A stretch of 64,000 bases of DNA from Rhodosalinus sp041365695 (GTDB taxonomy: Bacteria; Pseudomonadota; Alphaproteobacteria; Rhodobacterales; Rhodobacteraceae): assembly GCF_041365695.1 (NCBI RefSeq), contig NZ_JBGFSJ010000003.1, forward strand, positions 248,001 through 312,000, written 5' to 3'. Made by a program: the position numbers and the translations under genes. Positions 1-8,594 of the stretch are shown here, one piece after another (position 1 is the stretch's first letter; every line of letters begins with the position of its first letter). The notes under the pieces were generated by a model. The model was not told where the DNA came from. It searched no databases and saw only the letters and a list, made by a program, of their open reading frames with translations.

Positions 1-3000
1 TTCATGCAGGTGCCGTTGCGCACCAGCGTGTAGTTGCCGCATTCGCCGCACGCCTCGCCCTCGTAGCCCTGCATCCGCGCGCGGGTGGCGGCGTCGAGGG
101 GCGCGGCGGTTTCCATCGTCGCCGTCGCCGCCATCACCGTGGCGCTGGTGCGGGTCGTCTCGGGCGCGAGGGTCTGCAGCGGGGCCGCCGCGTCGTCGGG
201 CCGGGCGAAGCCCCGGGCCGAGGGCTGGCCGCCCTGCAGCACCACCAGTTCCTGCGGCAGGCGCTTGCGGAGATAGCCGGTGGAGCTGATCTGCTTGAGC
301 ACCTCCAGCGACTTCGACGCCGTGCTTTCCGACAGTTTCCTGACGTTCGACACGCCTTCCTCCTCGCCGCGGCCGAGGTCGTCGAAGGTCGCGCCCTCCG
401 GCTTGACGTGGGCGAGATCCGTCCGGTCGAGATAGCTCACGGCAAGCTCGCGGAAGATGTAGTCGAGGATCGAGGTCGCGTTCTTGATAGAGTCGTTGCC
501 CTGCACCAGCCCTGCGGGCTCGAACTTGGTGAAGGTGAACGCGTCCACGAACTCCTCGAGCGGCACGCCGTATTGCAGGCCAACCGAGACCGCGATGGCG
601 AAGTTGTTCATCATCGCGCGGAAGCCCGCGCCCTCCTTGTGCATGTCGATGAAGATCTCGCCAAGCTGGCCGTCCGCGTATTCGCCTGTGCGCAGATAGA
701 CCTTGTGGCCGCCCACTATGGCCTTCTGCGTGTAGCCCTTGCGACGTTCCGGCAGCTTGCTGCGCGCGGCGCGGGAGATCTCCTTGACCACGATCTTCTC
801 GACCACCTTCTCGGCCAGCACCTGCGCCTTTTCCTGCGGCGTGCCGCTTTCCAGCACCTCGGCGGCCTCGTCGTCGTCCTCCACGAGCGCGGCGGCGAGC
901 GGCTGCGACAGCTTGGAGCCGTCACGGTAGAGCGCGTTGGCCTTCACGCCGAGGCTCCAGGAAAGCTCGTAGGCTTTCTGGCAGTCCTCGATGGTGGCGT
1001 CGTTGGGCATGTTGATCGTCTTGGAGATCGCGCCCGAGACGAAGCTCTGCGCGGCCGCCATCATGTGGATGTGGCTCTTCACCGACAGGAAGCGCTTGCC
1101 CCGCTTGCCGCAGGGGTTCGCGCAGTCGAAGATGGAAAGGTGCTCGTCCTTGAGGTAGGGCGCGCCCTCCAGCGTCATCGTTCCGCAGACGTGGTCGTTC
1201 GCGGCGTCGATCTCGGCCTTGGTGAAGCCCAGGTGACGCAGCAGGTCGAAGGAGGGATCGTTGAGCTTCTCGGGCGCGATGCCCAGCCGCTCGCGGCAGA
1301 ACTCCTCGCCCAGCGTCCACTGGTTGAAGACGAAGCGGATGTCGAAGGCCTGCCCGAGCGCCGCCTCCACGCGCGCCAGCGCCGCGTCGTCGAAACCCTT
1401 GGCGCGCAGCGTCGACACGTTGATCGCCGGCGCCTGACCGATGGAGCCGTGGCCGACGGCGTAGGCGACGATCTCCTCGATCTGGGCCGAGCCGTAGCCC
1501 AGCTTCTCGAGCGCGGCCGGCACCGAGCGGTTGATGATCTTGAAATAGCCGCCGCCCGCGAGCTTCTTGAACTTCACCAGCGCGAAGTCGGGCTCGATGC
1601 CGGTCGTGTCGCAATCCATCACCAGCCCGATCGTGCCGGTGGGCGCGATGACGGTGGCCTGCGCGTTGCGGTAGCCGTGCTTCTGGCCGAGCGCGAGCGC
1701 CTCGTCCCAGGCCGCCATGGCGAGCTCCACCAGCCGCGCGTCGGGGCAGTTCGCATGGTCGAGCGGCACCGGCTTCACCGCGAGATCCTCGTAGCCGTGG
1801 CCGTTTCCGTGGGCCGCGTTGCGGTGGTTTCGGATGACGCGAAGCATGTGCGCGCGGTTGCGCTCGTAGCCAGCGAAGGGGCCGACCTCGCTCGCGATCT
1901 CGGCGGAGGTGGCATAGGCCACGCCCGTCATGATCGCGCTGAGCGCGCCGCAGAGCGCGCGGCCCTCGTCCGAATCGTAGCCGTAGCCCATCTGCATGAG
2001 CAGCCCGCCGATATTGGCGTAGCCCAGCCCGAGCGTCCGGAACTCGTAGGAGAGCTGCGCGATCTCCTTCGACGGGAACTGCGCCATCAGCACGCTGATC
2101 TCGAGCGTGAGGGTCCAGAGCCGGGAGGCGTGGATGTAGTCGTCCGCCTGGAACACGCCGTCCTCGAGGAAGCTCAGCAGGTTCATCGAGGCCAGGTTGC
2201 AGGCGGTGTCGTCGAGGAACATGTATTCCGAGCACGGGTTCGAGCCGCGGATCGGCCCGTCCTCGGGGCAGGTGTGCCAGGCGTTCACGGTGTCGTGGAA
2301 CTGGATGCCGGGATCGGCGCAGGCCCAGGCGGCGTGGCCGATCTGCTCCCAGAGCTCGCGCGCCTTGACGGTCTTCGCCACCTCGCCGTCGGTGCGGCGG
2401 TAGAGTTCCCAGTCGGCGTCGTCGCGCACCGCCTGCAGGAAGGCGTCGGTCACGCGCACCGAGTTGTTGGAATTCTGGCCGGAGACGCTGGCATAGGCCT
2501 CGCTGTCCCAGTCGGTGTCATAGGTCGGAAACTCGATCGAGGTGTAGCCCTGCCGCGCGTAGTCGAGCACGCGCTTCACGTAGGTTTCCGGGATCTGGCC
2601 CTTCTTGGCCGCGCGGATCGCGGTTTTCAGCGACGCGTTCTTCGCCGGGTCCACCGCGTCCTCGACGGCGCCGTCCCAGGCGCCGATCGCCGCGAAGATG
2701 TCGTTGAGCCGCGCCTCGTGCATCTTCGAGCCGGCGACGATGGAGGCGACCTTCTGCTCCTCGATCACCTTCCAATTGATGAACGCCTCGATGTCGGGGT
2801 GGTCGACGTCGCAGATCACCATCTTCGCCGCGCGGCGCGTGGTGCCGCCCGACTTGATCGCGCCCGCCGCGCGATCGCCGATCTTCAGAAAGCCCATGAG
2901 GCCCGAGGACTTGCCGCCACCCGAGAGCTTCTCGCCCTCGCCGCGCAGCTGGCTGAAATTCGTGCCGGTACCCGAGCCGTACTTGAAGAGCCGCGCCTCG

Positions 3001-3638
3001 CGCACCCACAGATCCATGATGCCGCCCTCGTTCACGAGGTCGTCGGCCACCGACTGGATGAAGCAGGCATGCGGCTGCGGGTGCTCGTAGGCCGACTTCG
3101 CCTTGGTGAGCTTGCCGGTCCTGTAATCCACGTAGTGATGGCCCTGGCTCGGCCCGTCGATGCCGTAGGCCCAGTGCAGGCCGGTGTTGAACCACTGCGG
3201 CGAGTTGGGCGCGGCGCGCTGGGTCGCCAGCATGTGGCGCATCTCGTCGTAGTAGGCGCGCGCGTCTTCCTCTGTCGTGAAGTAGCCGCCCTTCCAGCCC
3301 CAATACGCCCAGGCTCCCGCCAGCCGGTCGAAGACCTGCCGCGCGCGCGTCTCGCCGCCGAATCCGTCATTGTCGTCCGCCGGCACCGAACGCCACAGGA
3401 ATTCCGGCACGTCCTTTTCGCGCACCTTCTTCAGCTTGTTGGGCACGCCCGCCTTACGAAAATATTTCTGCGCGATCACGTCCGAGGCGACCTGGCTCCA
3501 GGAGGCCGGAACCTCCACCTCGTCGAGCCGGAACACGACGGTGCCGTCGGGGTTGCGGATCTCGGAGGCCGTGGTGACGAAGTCGAGCCCGGTATACGCG
3601 TCCTGTCCTGCCTTCGTGAATTTTCTGTCGATCTTCAT
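1..3638 (-). CDS. nrdJ: Class II (adenosylcobalamin-dependent) ribonucleoside-diphosphate reductase, 3' end cut by window
   Basis: Makes deoxyribonucleotides from ribonucleoside diphosphates using a cobalamin-generated radical, so it works with or without oxygen. The start ATG (protein begins MKIDRKFTKAGQDAYTG) is at 3638 and about 1212 residues are visible. Seen: the substrate-site motif NPCSE near residue 466, the finger-loop-type segment GSGTGTNFS, and at the window edge the C-terminal CGECGNYTLVRNGTC segment. That segment is the start of the zinc-ribbon redox tail, so probably only about a dozen residues are missing. The long form of roughly 1220 residues is usual in alphaproteobacteria. 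A NrdR-box-like dyad lies about 170 bp upstream. No nrdAB genes are visible in the window. Confidence 0.96.
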   Translation of the reverse strand, partial: MKIDRKFTKAGQDAYTGLDFVTTASEIRNPDGTVVFRLDEVEVPASWSQVASDVIAQKYFRKAGVPNKLKKVREKDVPEFLWRSVPADDNDGFGGETRARQVFDRLAGAWAYWGWKGGYFTTEEDARAYYDEMRHMLATQRAAPNSPQWFNTGLHWAYGIDGPSQGHHYVDYRTGKLTKAKSAYEHPQPHACFIQSVADDLVNEGGIMDLWVREARLFKYGSGTGTNFSQLRGEGEKLSGGGKSSGLMGFLKIGDRAAGAIKSGGTTRRAAKMVICDVDHPDIEAFINWKVIEEQKVASIVAGSKMHEARLNDIFAAIGAWDGAVEDAVDPAKNASLKTAIRAAKKGQIPETYVKRVLDYARQGYTSIEFPTYDTDWDSEAYASVSGQNSNNSVRVTDAFLQAVRDDADWELYRRTDGEVAKTVKARELWEQIGHAAWACADPGIQFHDTVNAWHTCPEDGPIRGSNPCSEYMFLDDTACNLASMNLLSFLEDGVFQADDYIHASRLWTLTLEISVLMAQFPSKEIAQLSYEFRTLGLGYANIGGLLMQMGYGYDSDEGRALCGALSAIMTGVAYATSAEIASEVGPFAGYERNRAHMLRVIRNHRNAAHGNGHGYEDLAVKPVPLDHANCPDARLVELAMAAWDEALALGQKHGYRNAQATVIAPTGTIGLVMDCDTTGIEPDFALVKFKKLAGGGYFKIINRSVPAALEKLGYGSAQIEEIVAYAVGHGSIGQAPAINVSTLRAKGFDDAALARVEAALGQAFDIRFVFNQWTLGEEFCRERLGIAPEKLNDPSFDLLRHLGFTKAEIDAANDHVCGTMTLEGAPYLKDEHLSIFDCANPCGKRGKRFLSVKSHIHMMAAAQSFVSGAISKTINMPNDATIEDCQKAYELSWSLGVKANALYRDGSKLSQPLAAALVEDDDEAAEVLESGTPQEKAQVLAEKVVEKIVVKEISRAARSKLPERRKGYTQKAIVGGHKVYLRTGEYADGQLGEIFIDMHKEGAGFRAMMNNFAIAVSVGLQYGVPLEEFVDAFTFTKFEPAGLVQGNDSIKNATSILDYIFRELAVSYLDRTDLAHVKPEGATFDDLGRGEEEGVSNVRKLSESTASKSLEVLKQISSTGYLRKRLPQELVVLQGGQPSARGFARPDDAAAPLQTLAPETTRTSATVMAATATMETAAPLDAATRARMQGYEGEACGECGNYTLVRNGTCM

Positions 3639-4084
3639 GTGCCCGCAATCCCCGTGTCGGTCGTTCCATTTCCGGACGGCGGCGCCATCCGGCCGGGCCG
3701 CCGCCTGTTGGCCGCCCTGCTCTGTCCGGGGATCCGTCGGACCCCCGGCCGCGCGCCCGGCGGACGCGCCAATGCTCTTGTCTAGCGTTTCTGTCCCTGC
3801 GCCCCGGCACTACATCTTGTGGCGGCTCAGAGCGCATACACAAACTGGCGTAACAGGGCCGTGACCGTCAACGGAATTTTTAGCGTTGCGCGCGGCTTTT
3901 TGGCCTTGACCCGCGCGTTTTTCCGTAGCCCGCCCTGCCCCGCTCTGGAGTCGCTGCCAGCAAAACGGACGCTACGTCAGCCCGTTACGCGCGCAACCTC
4001 GATACCGGCGCGGTCCGAGGCTGCGCGGGGCGCGTTTCGTGCAGTGTTGCGGAGGGGCCGCAGAAGTCCGGGGAAAGGCCTTCG
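3639..4084. other. Intergenic region between nrdJ and tRNA-Pro (446 bp)
   Basis: No credible gene is seen. It holds the NrdR-box-like dyad at 3808-3822, a weaker second half-match at 3839-3853, and a long G+C-rich leader in front of nrdJ. Plus-strand frames here are shadows of nrdJ or lack coding character. Confidence 0.6.
3808..3822 (-). promoter_or_regulatory. NrdR-box-like operator upstream of nrdJ
   Basis: CACTACATCTTGTGG is an imperfect dyad close to the NrdR consensus (ACACWATATNTWGTGT type), placed upstream of a ribonucleotide reductase gene as expected. A degenerate second copy (7 of 15 matches) lies 31 bp further upstream at 3839-3853, which is the usual three-turn spacing of paired NrdR boxes. 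The nrdR gene is not in the window, so regulation by NrdR is an inference. Confidence 0.6.
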
Positions 4085-4161
4085 TGGTCGGGGCGGCGAG
4101 ATTCGAACTCACGACCTTCTGTACCCAAAACAGACGCGCTACCAGGCTGCGCTACGCCCCG
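4085..4161 (-). tRNA. tRNA-Pro, anticodon TGG
   Basis: On the minus strand this folds into a full cloverleaf. The acceptor stem is CGGGGCG/CGCCCCG with discriminator A and an encoded CCA (4085-4087). The D arm is GCGC...GCGC, the anticodon stem is TCTGT/ACAGA with loop TTTGGGT, and the T loop is TTCGAAT. The loop places TGG at positions 34-36, giving proline. It is 77 nt including CCA. Confidence 0.97.
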
Positions 4162-4202
4162 ACTGGCGCTTCAATACCCGCGAGCGGGCCGGGTGAAAAG
4201 CC

Positions 4203-4679
4203 CTACTCGCAGGGCCAGGCGGCGTCGTCTCCGAAGGCGGGGTGGCGCATCTCGGTGCCGGGTGCGATTCCCATCGCCTCGGCCTTGCCGCCATTGATCT
4301 CGAGCACCGCGAAGATCTCGCGCCCGCCGGGAATCGGGGTGCGGTCGCCCGGCACGGCATTCGAATGAACGCGGCGGACCGTGCCGCTGACGTCGGCGAA
4401 GATCATGTCGAGCGGGATGAGCGTGTTCTCCATCCAGAACGCCACCGGCTGCGGATGCTCGTAGACGAAGAGCATCCCCGCGGTTTCGGGCAGGCTTTCG
4501 CGGAACATCAGGCCCTGCGCGCGCTCCTCGGGGTCGTCGGCGACCTCGACGGTGAACCGTGCCTCGCCCCAGTCGCCGCGCAGCCATACGGCGTCCTCGC
4601 GGCACGCGCCCGCGGACGCGGCGCCGCCCGCGACGGCCAGGGCGAGCGTCAGCGCTTTTCCGAGAGCGCGGCTTCCCAT
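4203..4679 (-). CDS. DUF192 family exported protein
   Basis: 158 residues beginning MGSRALGK. An N-terminal hydrophobic segment (residues about 8-24, ending ASAGAC) looks like a signal peptide, followed by a DUF192 domain. That domain is recognised by FTVEVADDPEERAQGLMFRE, FVYEHPQPVAFWMENTLIPLD and RVHSNAVP. The family is small, periplasmic or secreted, and of unknown biochemical function. The start lies inside the 3' end of the upstream cold-shock gene (31-nt overlap), so the two are probably co-transcribed and translationally coupled, an arrangement I know from related genomes. Confidence 0.85.
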   Translation of the reverse strand: MGSRALGKALTLALAVAGGAASAGACREDAVWLRGDWGEARFTVEVADDPEERAQGLMFRESLPETAGMLFVYEHPQPVAFWMENTLIPLDMIFADVSGTVRRVHSNAVPGDRTPIPGGREIFAVLEINGGKAEAMGIAPGTEMRHPAFGDDAAWPCE

Positions 4680-5209
4680 GCCAGCACCTCCGTCGCCATG
4701 AAGCCGCGCTTGCCCTCGATCACGCGCACCGCCAGCGCCTCTCCGGGCTGCAGATCGGCAAGCCCGGAGCGCCGCAGGACCTCGATATGAACGAAGACGT
4801 CCTCGCTCCGGCCGAAGACGTTGGCGAAGCCGAAGCCCTTGGCCGTGTCGAACCATTTCACGCGGGCGGGCTCGAGGGGCGCGGCGCGCAACTCCTCGGG
4901 GTCGTAGCCCTCGAAATCCGCGAGGGTCGCGGGACCGGTGCCTTCGGGCGGCTTTATGTCGAGCACCGCGACCGCCTGCATCCCGCGCGCGGTCTGCTGC
5001 GCCGTGATCTCGACCTGCGCCCCATCGGCGATCGAACTCTGCCCGAAGTTCCGCAAGACATTGGCATGAAGCAGGATGTCGGGGCCGCCCTCTTCAGCAA
5101 CCACGAACCCGAAACCCTTCGCAGGGTCGAACCACTTCACATGGCCCCGCAAGCGGCGCGGCTCTTCGATGGAGTCCGTCACTCCGCATCCAATCAATTT
5201 CATCCCCAT
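4649..5209 (-). CDS. Cold-shock protein with two CSD domains
   Basis: 186 residues with two cold-shock domains in tandem. Domain 1 covers residues about 20-85 (HVKWFDPAKGFGFVV, RNP1-like) and domain 2 about 117-180 (RVKWFDTAKGFGFANV plus DVFVHIEVL). Single-domain CspA proteins are about 70 residues, so this is the doubled form common in Rhodobacterales. It is expected to bind single-stranded RNA/DNA in the cytoplasm. A start three codons further in (MKLIG) is possible. It overlaps the downstream DUF192 gene. Confidence 0.9.
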   Translation of the reverse strand: MGMKLIGCGVTDSIEEPRRLRGHVKWFDPAKGFGFVVAEEGGPDILLHANVLRNFGQSSIADGAQVEITAQQTARGMQAVAVLDIKPPEGTGPATLADFEGYDPEELRAAPLEPARVKWFDTAKGFGFANVFGRSEDVFVHIEVLRRSGLADLQPGEALAVRVIEGKRGFMATEVLAWEAALSEKR

Positions 5210-5317
5210 GGCAAGTGTTGCGCCAAAGCGGCGTGCGATTGCAAGTTAATTAAGGCGCAACGTTTCAACCGCTTACCAGCGTGCCGAATGCGGCGACACC
5301 CGTCGCGTCGGGTCAAT

Positions 5318-5923
5318 TCAGGGGTTGAGCCGGGCAATGTCCCACGCCGCGTCGGCGCCCGCGCGGCGCCAGCGGAAGCGGTCATGCAACCGAAAGGCGC
5401 CGTCGGCCCAGAACTCGATCTCGAGAGGCGTGATGCGGAATCCGCCCCAATACGGCGGCCGCGCGGGCGCGGTGCCGCTGCGCGCCGCCACGCGGGCCAC
5501 CTCCGCCATGAGCGCCGCGCGGCTTTCGAGCGGCTCGGACTGGCGCGAGGCCCATGCGCCGAGCCGGCTCTTGATCGAGCGGGAGGCGAAATAGGCGTCG
5601 GCCTTGGGCCCGTCCTCGCGGCTGACCGTGCCGCGCACGCGGATCTGCCGGCGCAGGCTTTTCCAGTGGATGACGAAGGCGGCCTTGCCCGCCGCGGCGA
5701 TCTCGCGGCCCTTGGCGCTGTCGTAGTTGGTGTAGAAGACGAAGGCGTCGGCCTCGATCTCCTTGAGCAGCACCATGCGCACGTTGGGCAGGCCCGCCTC
5801 GTCCACCGTCGCGAGCGCGATGGCGTTGGGATCGTTGATCTCCTGCGCCTCGGCCTCGGCCAGCCAGGCCCGCGCGATGGCGAAGGGATCGTCGCCCTCG
5901 AAGATACCGGTTCGGTCGCTCAT
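5318..5923 (-). CDS. pdxH: Pyridoxamine 5'-phosphate oxidase
   Basis: 201 residues. FMN enzyme that oxidises pyridoxine/pyridoxamine 5'-phosphate to pyridoxal 5'-phosphate in PLP synthesis and salvage. Family features seen: PNVRMVLLKE, FYTNYDSAKGREI, WKSLRRQIRVRG, and the C-terminal segment RITPLEIEFW...RLHDRFRW. The start MSDRTGIF is preferred over an upstream in-frame ATG because homology begins there. It is divergent from fabI with 109 bp between them. Confidence 0.95.
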   Translation of the reverse strand: MSDRTGIFEGDDPFAIARAWLAEAEAQEINDPNAIALATVDEAGLPNVRMVLLKEIEADAFVFYTNYDSAKGREIAAAGKAAFVIHWKSLRRQIRVRGTVSREDGPKADAYFASRSIKSRLGAWASRQSEPLESRAALMAEVARVAARSGTAPARPPYWGGFRITPLEIEFWADGAFRLHDRFRWRRAGADAAWDIARLNP

Positions 5924-6032
5924 CGCCTTCTCCTTCCTCGCGCCGTGCAGGGGCGCTGTCCGGGCCGCACTTGATGCCCCCAAGTCGATCGCCTAAAGGA
6001 CGGCGAGGCGCGGGACAGGCAGGAGACAGCCC

Positions 6033-6839
6033 ATGACGAATACCCTGATGGCGGGCAAGCGCGGACTAATCATGGGGCTGGCGAATGACAAGTCCATCGC
6101 CTGGGGCGTCGCGCGCGCCTGCGCCGGCGCCGGGGCGGAGCTTGCCTTCTCCTACCAGGGCGAGGCGCTCAAGAAGCGCGTGGGCCCGCTGGCCGCCCAG
6201 CTCGGCAGCGATATCGTGCTGCCTTGCGACGTGGGCGACGAGGCCTCCATCGACGCGCTCTTCGCCGAGCTGAAGGAGCGCTGGGACCGCCTCGATTTCA
6301 TCGTTCACGCCATCGGCTTTTCCGACAAGGGCGAACTGCGGGGCCGCTACGTGGACACGAGCCGCAAGAACTTCGCCACGACCATGGACATCTCGGTCTA
6401 TTCCTTCACCGCAGTCGTTGCCCGCGCGGAAAAGATGATGAGCGAAGGCGGCTCCTGCCTCACGCTGACCTATTACGGCGCCGAGCGCGTGATGCCGCAT
6501 TACAACGTCATGGGGGTGGCCAAGGCCGGGCTCGAGGCGAGCGTGCGCTATCTCGCCGAGGATCTGGGCAAGGACGGCATCCGCGTGAACGCGATCAGCG
6601 CCGGCCCGATCAAGACGCTTGCGGCCTCCGGCATCGGCGATTTCCGCTACATCATGAAGTGGAACGAGTACAATTCACCCCTGCGCCGCAACGTGACGCT
6701 GGAGGATGTCGGCAAGTCGGCGCTCTACCTGCTGTCGGATCTCGGCTCCGGCGTCACCGGAGAGGTGCATCACGTGGACGCGGGCTACCACGTCGTCGGC
6801 ATGAAGGCCGTGGACGCGCCGGACATCACCAAGGGCTGA
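6033..6839 (+). CDS. fabI: Enoyl-[acyl-carrier-protein] reductase (NADH)
   Basis: 268 residues, the usual FabI length. Last reductive step of each fatty acid elongation cycle. It is an SDR-type Rossmann fold with the atypical FabI nucleotide motif GLANDKSIAWG (residues 15-25) and the Tyr-X6-Lys catalytic pair at Y157/K164, plus RVNAISAGPIKT. The class is the target of triclosan-type inhibitors. The next gene, gpt, starts 4 bp after the stop, so the two are probably co-transcribed. Confidence 0.96.
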   Translation: MTNTLMAGKRGLIMGLANDKSIAWGVARACAGAGAELAFSYQGEALKKRVGPLAAQLGSDIVLPCDVGDEASIDALFAELKERWDRLDFIVHAIGFSDKGELRGRYVDTSRKNFATTMDISVYSFTAVVARAEKMMSEGGSCLTLTYYGAERVMPHYNVMGVAKAGLEASVRYLAEDLGKDGIRVNAISAGPIKTLAASGIGDFRYIMKWNEYNSPLRRNVTLEDVGKSALYLLSDLGSGVTGEVHHVDAGYHVVGMKAVDAPDITKG

Positions 6840-6843
6840 GGCA

Positions 6844-7344
6844 ATGGACAGACTTCCCCACGAAAAGGGCTTCCACGTCAGCTGGGATCAGCTTCACCGC
6901 GACGCCCGGGCGCTGGCCTGGCGGCTCGACGGGCACGGGCCCGGCGACGGCGGCTGGCGGATGGTGGTGGCGATCACGCGGGGCGGCATGGCGCCGGCGA
7001 TGATCGTCGCGCGGGAGCTCGACATCCGCACGGTCGACACGATCAGCGTGAAATCCTACAACCACCAGGAGCGCACCGAACCCCGCATCATCAAGGCGCC
7101 CAACATGGACCTTGTGGGCGACGGCACGGGCGTGCTGATCGTGGACGATCTCGTGGACACGGGCCGCACCCTAGAGGTGGTGCGCGCGACGATGCCCAAT
7201 GCGCATGTCGCCACCGTCTACGCCAAGCCGATGGGCCGCGGCCAGGTGGACACCTTCATCACCGAGGTGAGCCAGGACACCTGGATCTTCTTTCCCTGGG
7301 ACATGGCGCTCCAGTATGTCGAACCCTATCGCGGCACGGACTGA
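6844..7344 (+). CDS. gpt: Xanthine(-guanine) phosphoribosyltransferase
   Basis: 166 residues. Type I PRTase with the PRPP-binding motif VLIVDDLVDTGRT at residues 97-109, the N-terminal AITRGGMAPA segment and the C-terminal WIFFPWD, matching Gpt. Salvages xanthine and guanine to nucleotides. It lies directly behind fabI (4-bp gap) and just ahead of an aminotransferase gene. Confidence 0.93.
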   Translation: MDRLPHEKGFHVSWDQLHRDARALAWRLDGHGPGDGGWRMVVAITRGGMAPAMIVARELDIRTVDTISVKSYNHQERTEPRIIKAPNMDLVGDGTGVLIVDDLVDTGRTLEVVRATMPNAHVATVYAKPMGRGQVDTFITEVSQDTWIFFPWDMALQYVEPYRGTD

Positions 7345-7362
7345 TCCCGTGGCGGCTGCAGC

Positions 7363-8562
7363 ATGACCAGCCGCACCGCCGCCACTTTCGCGCCCCCGGT
7401 GATGGAGGCGCGGCGCTGGCTCGAGGGGGCAGAGATGCCCCCGGGCCGGCCGCTTCTGAACGTGAGCCAGGCCGCGCCCGTCGATCCCCCGCCGGAGGCG
7501 CTCCGCGCCGAGATGGCGCGGCTCGTCCAGGAAGAGCCGGAGGTGCATCTCTACGGCCCCGTACTCGGCCACCCTGAGCTGCGCGCCGAGATCGCGCGGC
7601 GCTGGGGCGCGGGGTATGGCGGGCAGATCGCGGCCGAGCAGGTGGCGATCACCGCCGGCTGCAACCAGGCCTTCTGCGCCGCGATCGCGGCGCTTGCCGG
7701 CGAGGGGGACGAGGTGATCCTTCCGACCCCGTGGTATTTCAACCACAAGATGTGGCTCGACATGGCCGGCGTCGCCGCGGTGCCGCTGCCGACGGGCGCC
7801 GGGCTGTTTCCGGATCCCGAGCGCGCCGCCGCGCTTGTCACGCCGCGCACCCGCGCCATCGTGCTGGTGACGCCCAACAACCCCGGCGGCGTGGAATACC
7901 CTCCCGAACTCGTCATGGAGTTCTACGCGCTAGCGCGGTCGCGCGGCCTCGTGCTCATCCTCGACGAAACCTACCGGGATTTCGACGCGCGCACCGGTCC
8001 GCCGCACGCGCTTTTCACCGACCCGGACTGGCCGGAAGCCTTCGTCCACCTCTACTCGTTCTCCAAGGCCTACCGCCTCACCGGGCATCGCACCGGCGCG
8101 CTCGTCGCGTCGCGCACGATCCTCGCCGAGGCCGAGAAGTTCCTCGACACCGTGGCGATCTGCGCGCCCCAGCTGGGCCAGCGCGCGGCGCTCTGGGGGA
8201 TGCGGAACCTCGCGCAGTGGCTCGCGGGCGAGCGGGCCGAGATCCTCGACCGCCGTGCGGCGATCGGCGACGGCATGGCACGGCTCGAGGACCGGGGCTG
8301 GCGGCTGCACGGCGTGGGCGCCTATTTCGCCTGGCTCGAGCATCCCTTCGAGATGCCCTCGGACGCGCTCGCCCCCGCGCTGGTGCGCGAGGCGGGCGTC
8401 CTCGCCCTGCCCGGGACGATGTTCACGCCGGCCGACGACGCCTCCGGCGCCCGCGCGCTCCGCATCGCCTACGCCAACGTCGACCGGGCCGGCATCGACG
8501 CGCTCTTCGAGCGGCTGGCGGCGCTTCCGTTCCCGCTTGCGAGCGCGCCGGGCGGCCACTAG
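7363..8562 (+). CDS. PLP-dependent aminotransferase, class I/II
   Basis: 399 residues, fold type I. Seen: PNNPGG (residues 171-176), the PLP-binding DETYRDF, and the Schiff-base lysine K235 in YSFSKAYRLTGHR. This resembles aspartate/aromatic-type and MalY/AlaT-like enzymes, but the substrate cannot be fixed from sequence alone. It sits 18 bp after gpt and 32 bp before the PpiD-like gene. Confidence 0.88.
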   Translation: MTSRTAATFAPPVMEARRWLEGAEMPPGRPLLNVSQAAPVDPPPEALRAEMARLVQEEPEVHLYGPVLGHPELRAEIARRWGAGYGGQIAAEQVAITAGCNQAFCAAIAALAGEGDEVILPTPWYFNHKMWLDMAGVAAVPLPTGAGLFPDPERAAALVTPRTRAIVLVTPNNPGGVEYPPELVMEFYALARSRGLVLILDETYRDFDARTGPPHALFTDPDWPEAFVHLYSFSKAYRLTGHRTGALVASRTILAEAEKFLDTVAICAPQLGQRAALWGMRNLAQWLAGERAEILDRRAAIGDGMARLEDRGWRLHGVGAYFAWLEHPFEMPSDALAPALVREAGVLALPGTMFTPADDASGARALRIAYANVDRAGIDALFERLAALPFPLASAPGGH

Positions 8563-8594
8563 ACAACCCGAGCCAGGTTCCGAAGGGAGACGTC

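Noticed and set aside
408..3785. 1125-codon open frame on the plus strand
   Set aside because: It is antisense to nrdJ, whose minus-strand translation matches class II reductases throughout. The plus frame is His/Arg/Leu/Val-rich with no domain, a typical high-GC shadow.
3639..4084. Cobalamin riboswitch upstream of the B12-dependent reductase
   Set aside because: No B12-box-like core was found in the leader, and nrdJ itself uses the cofactor and is not a transport or synthesis gene.
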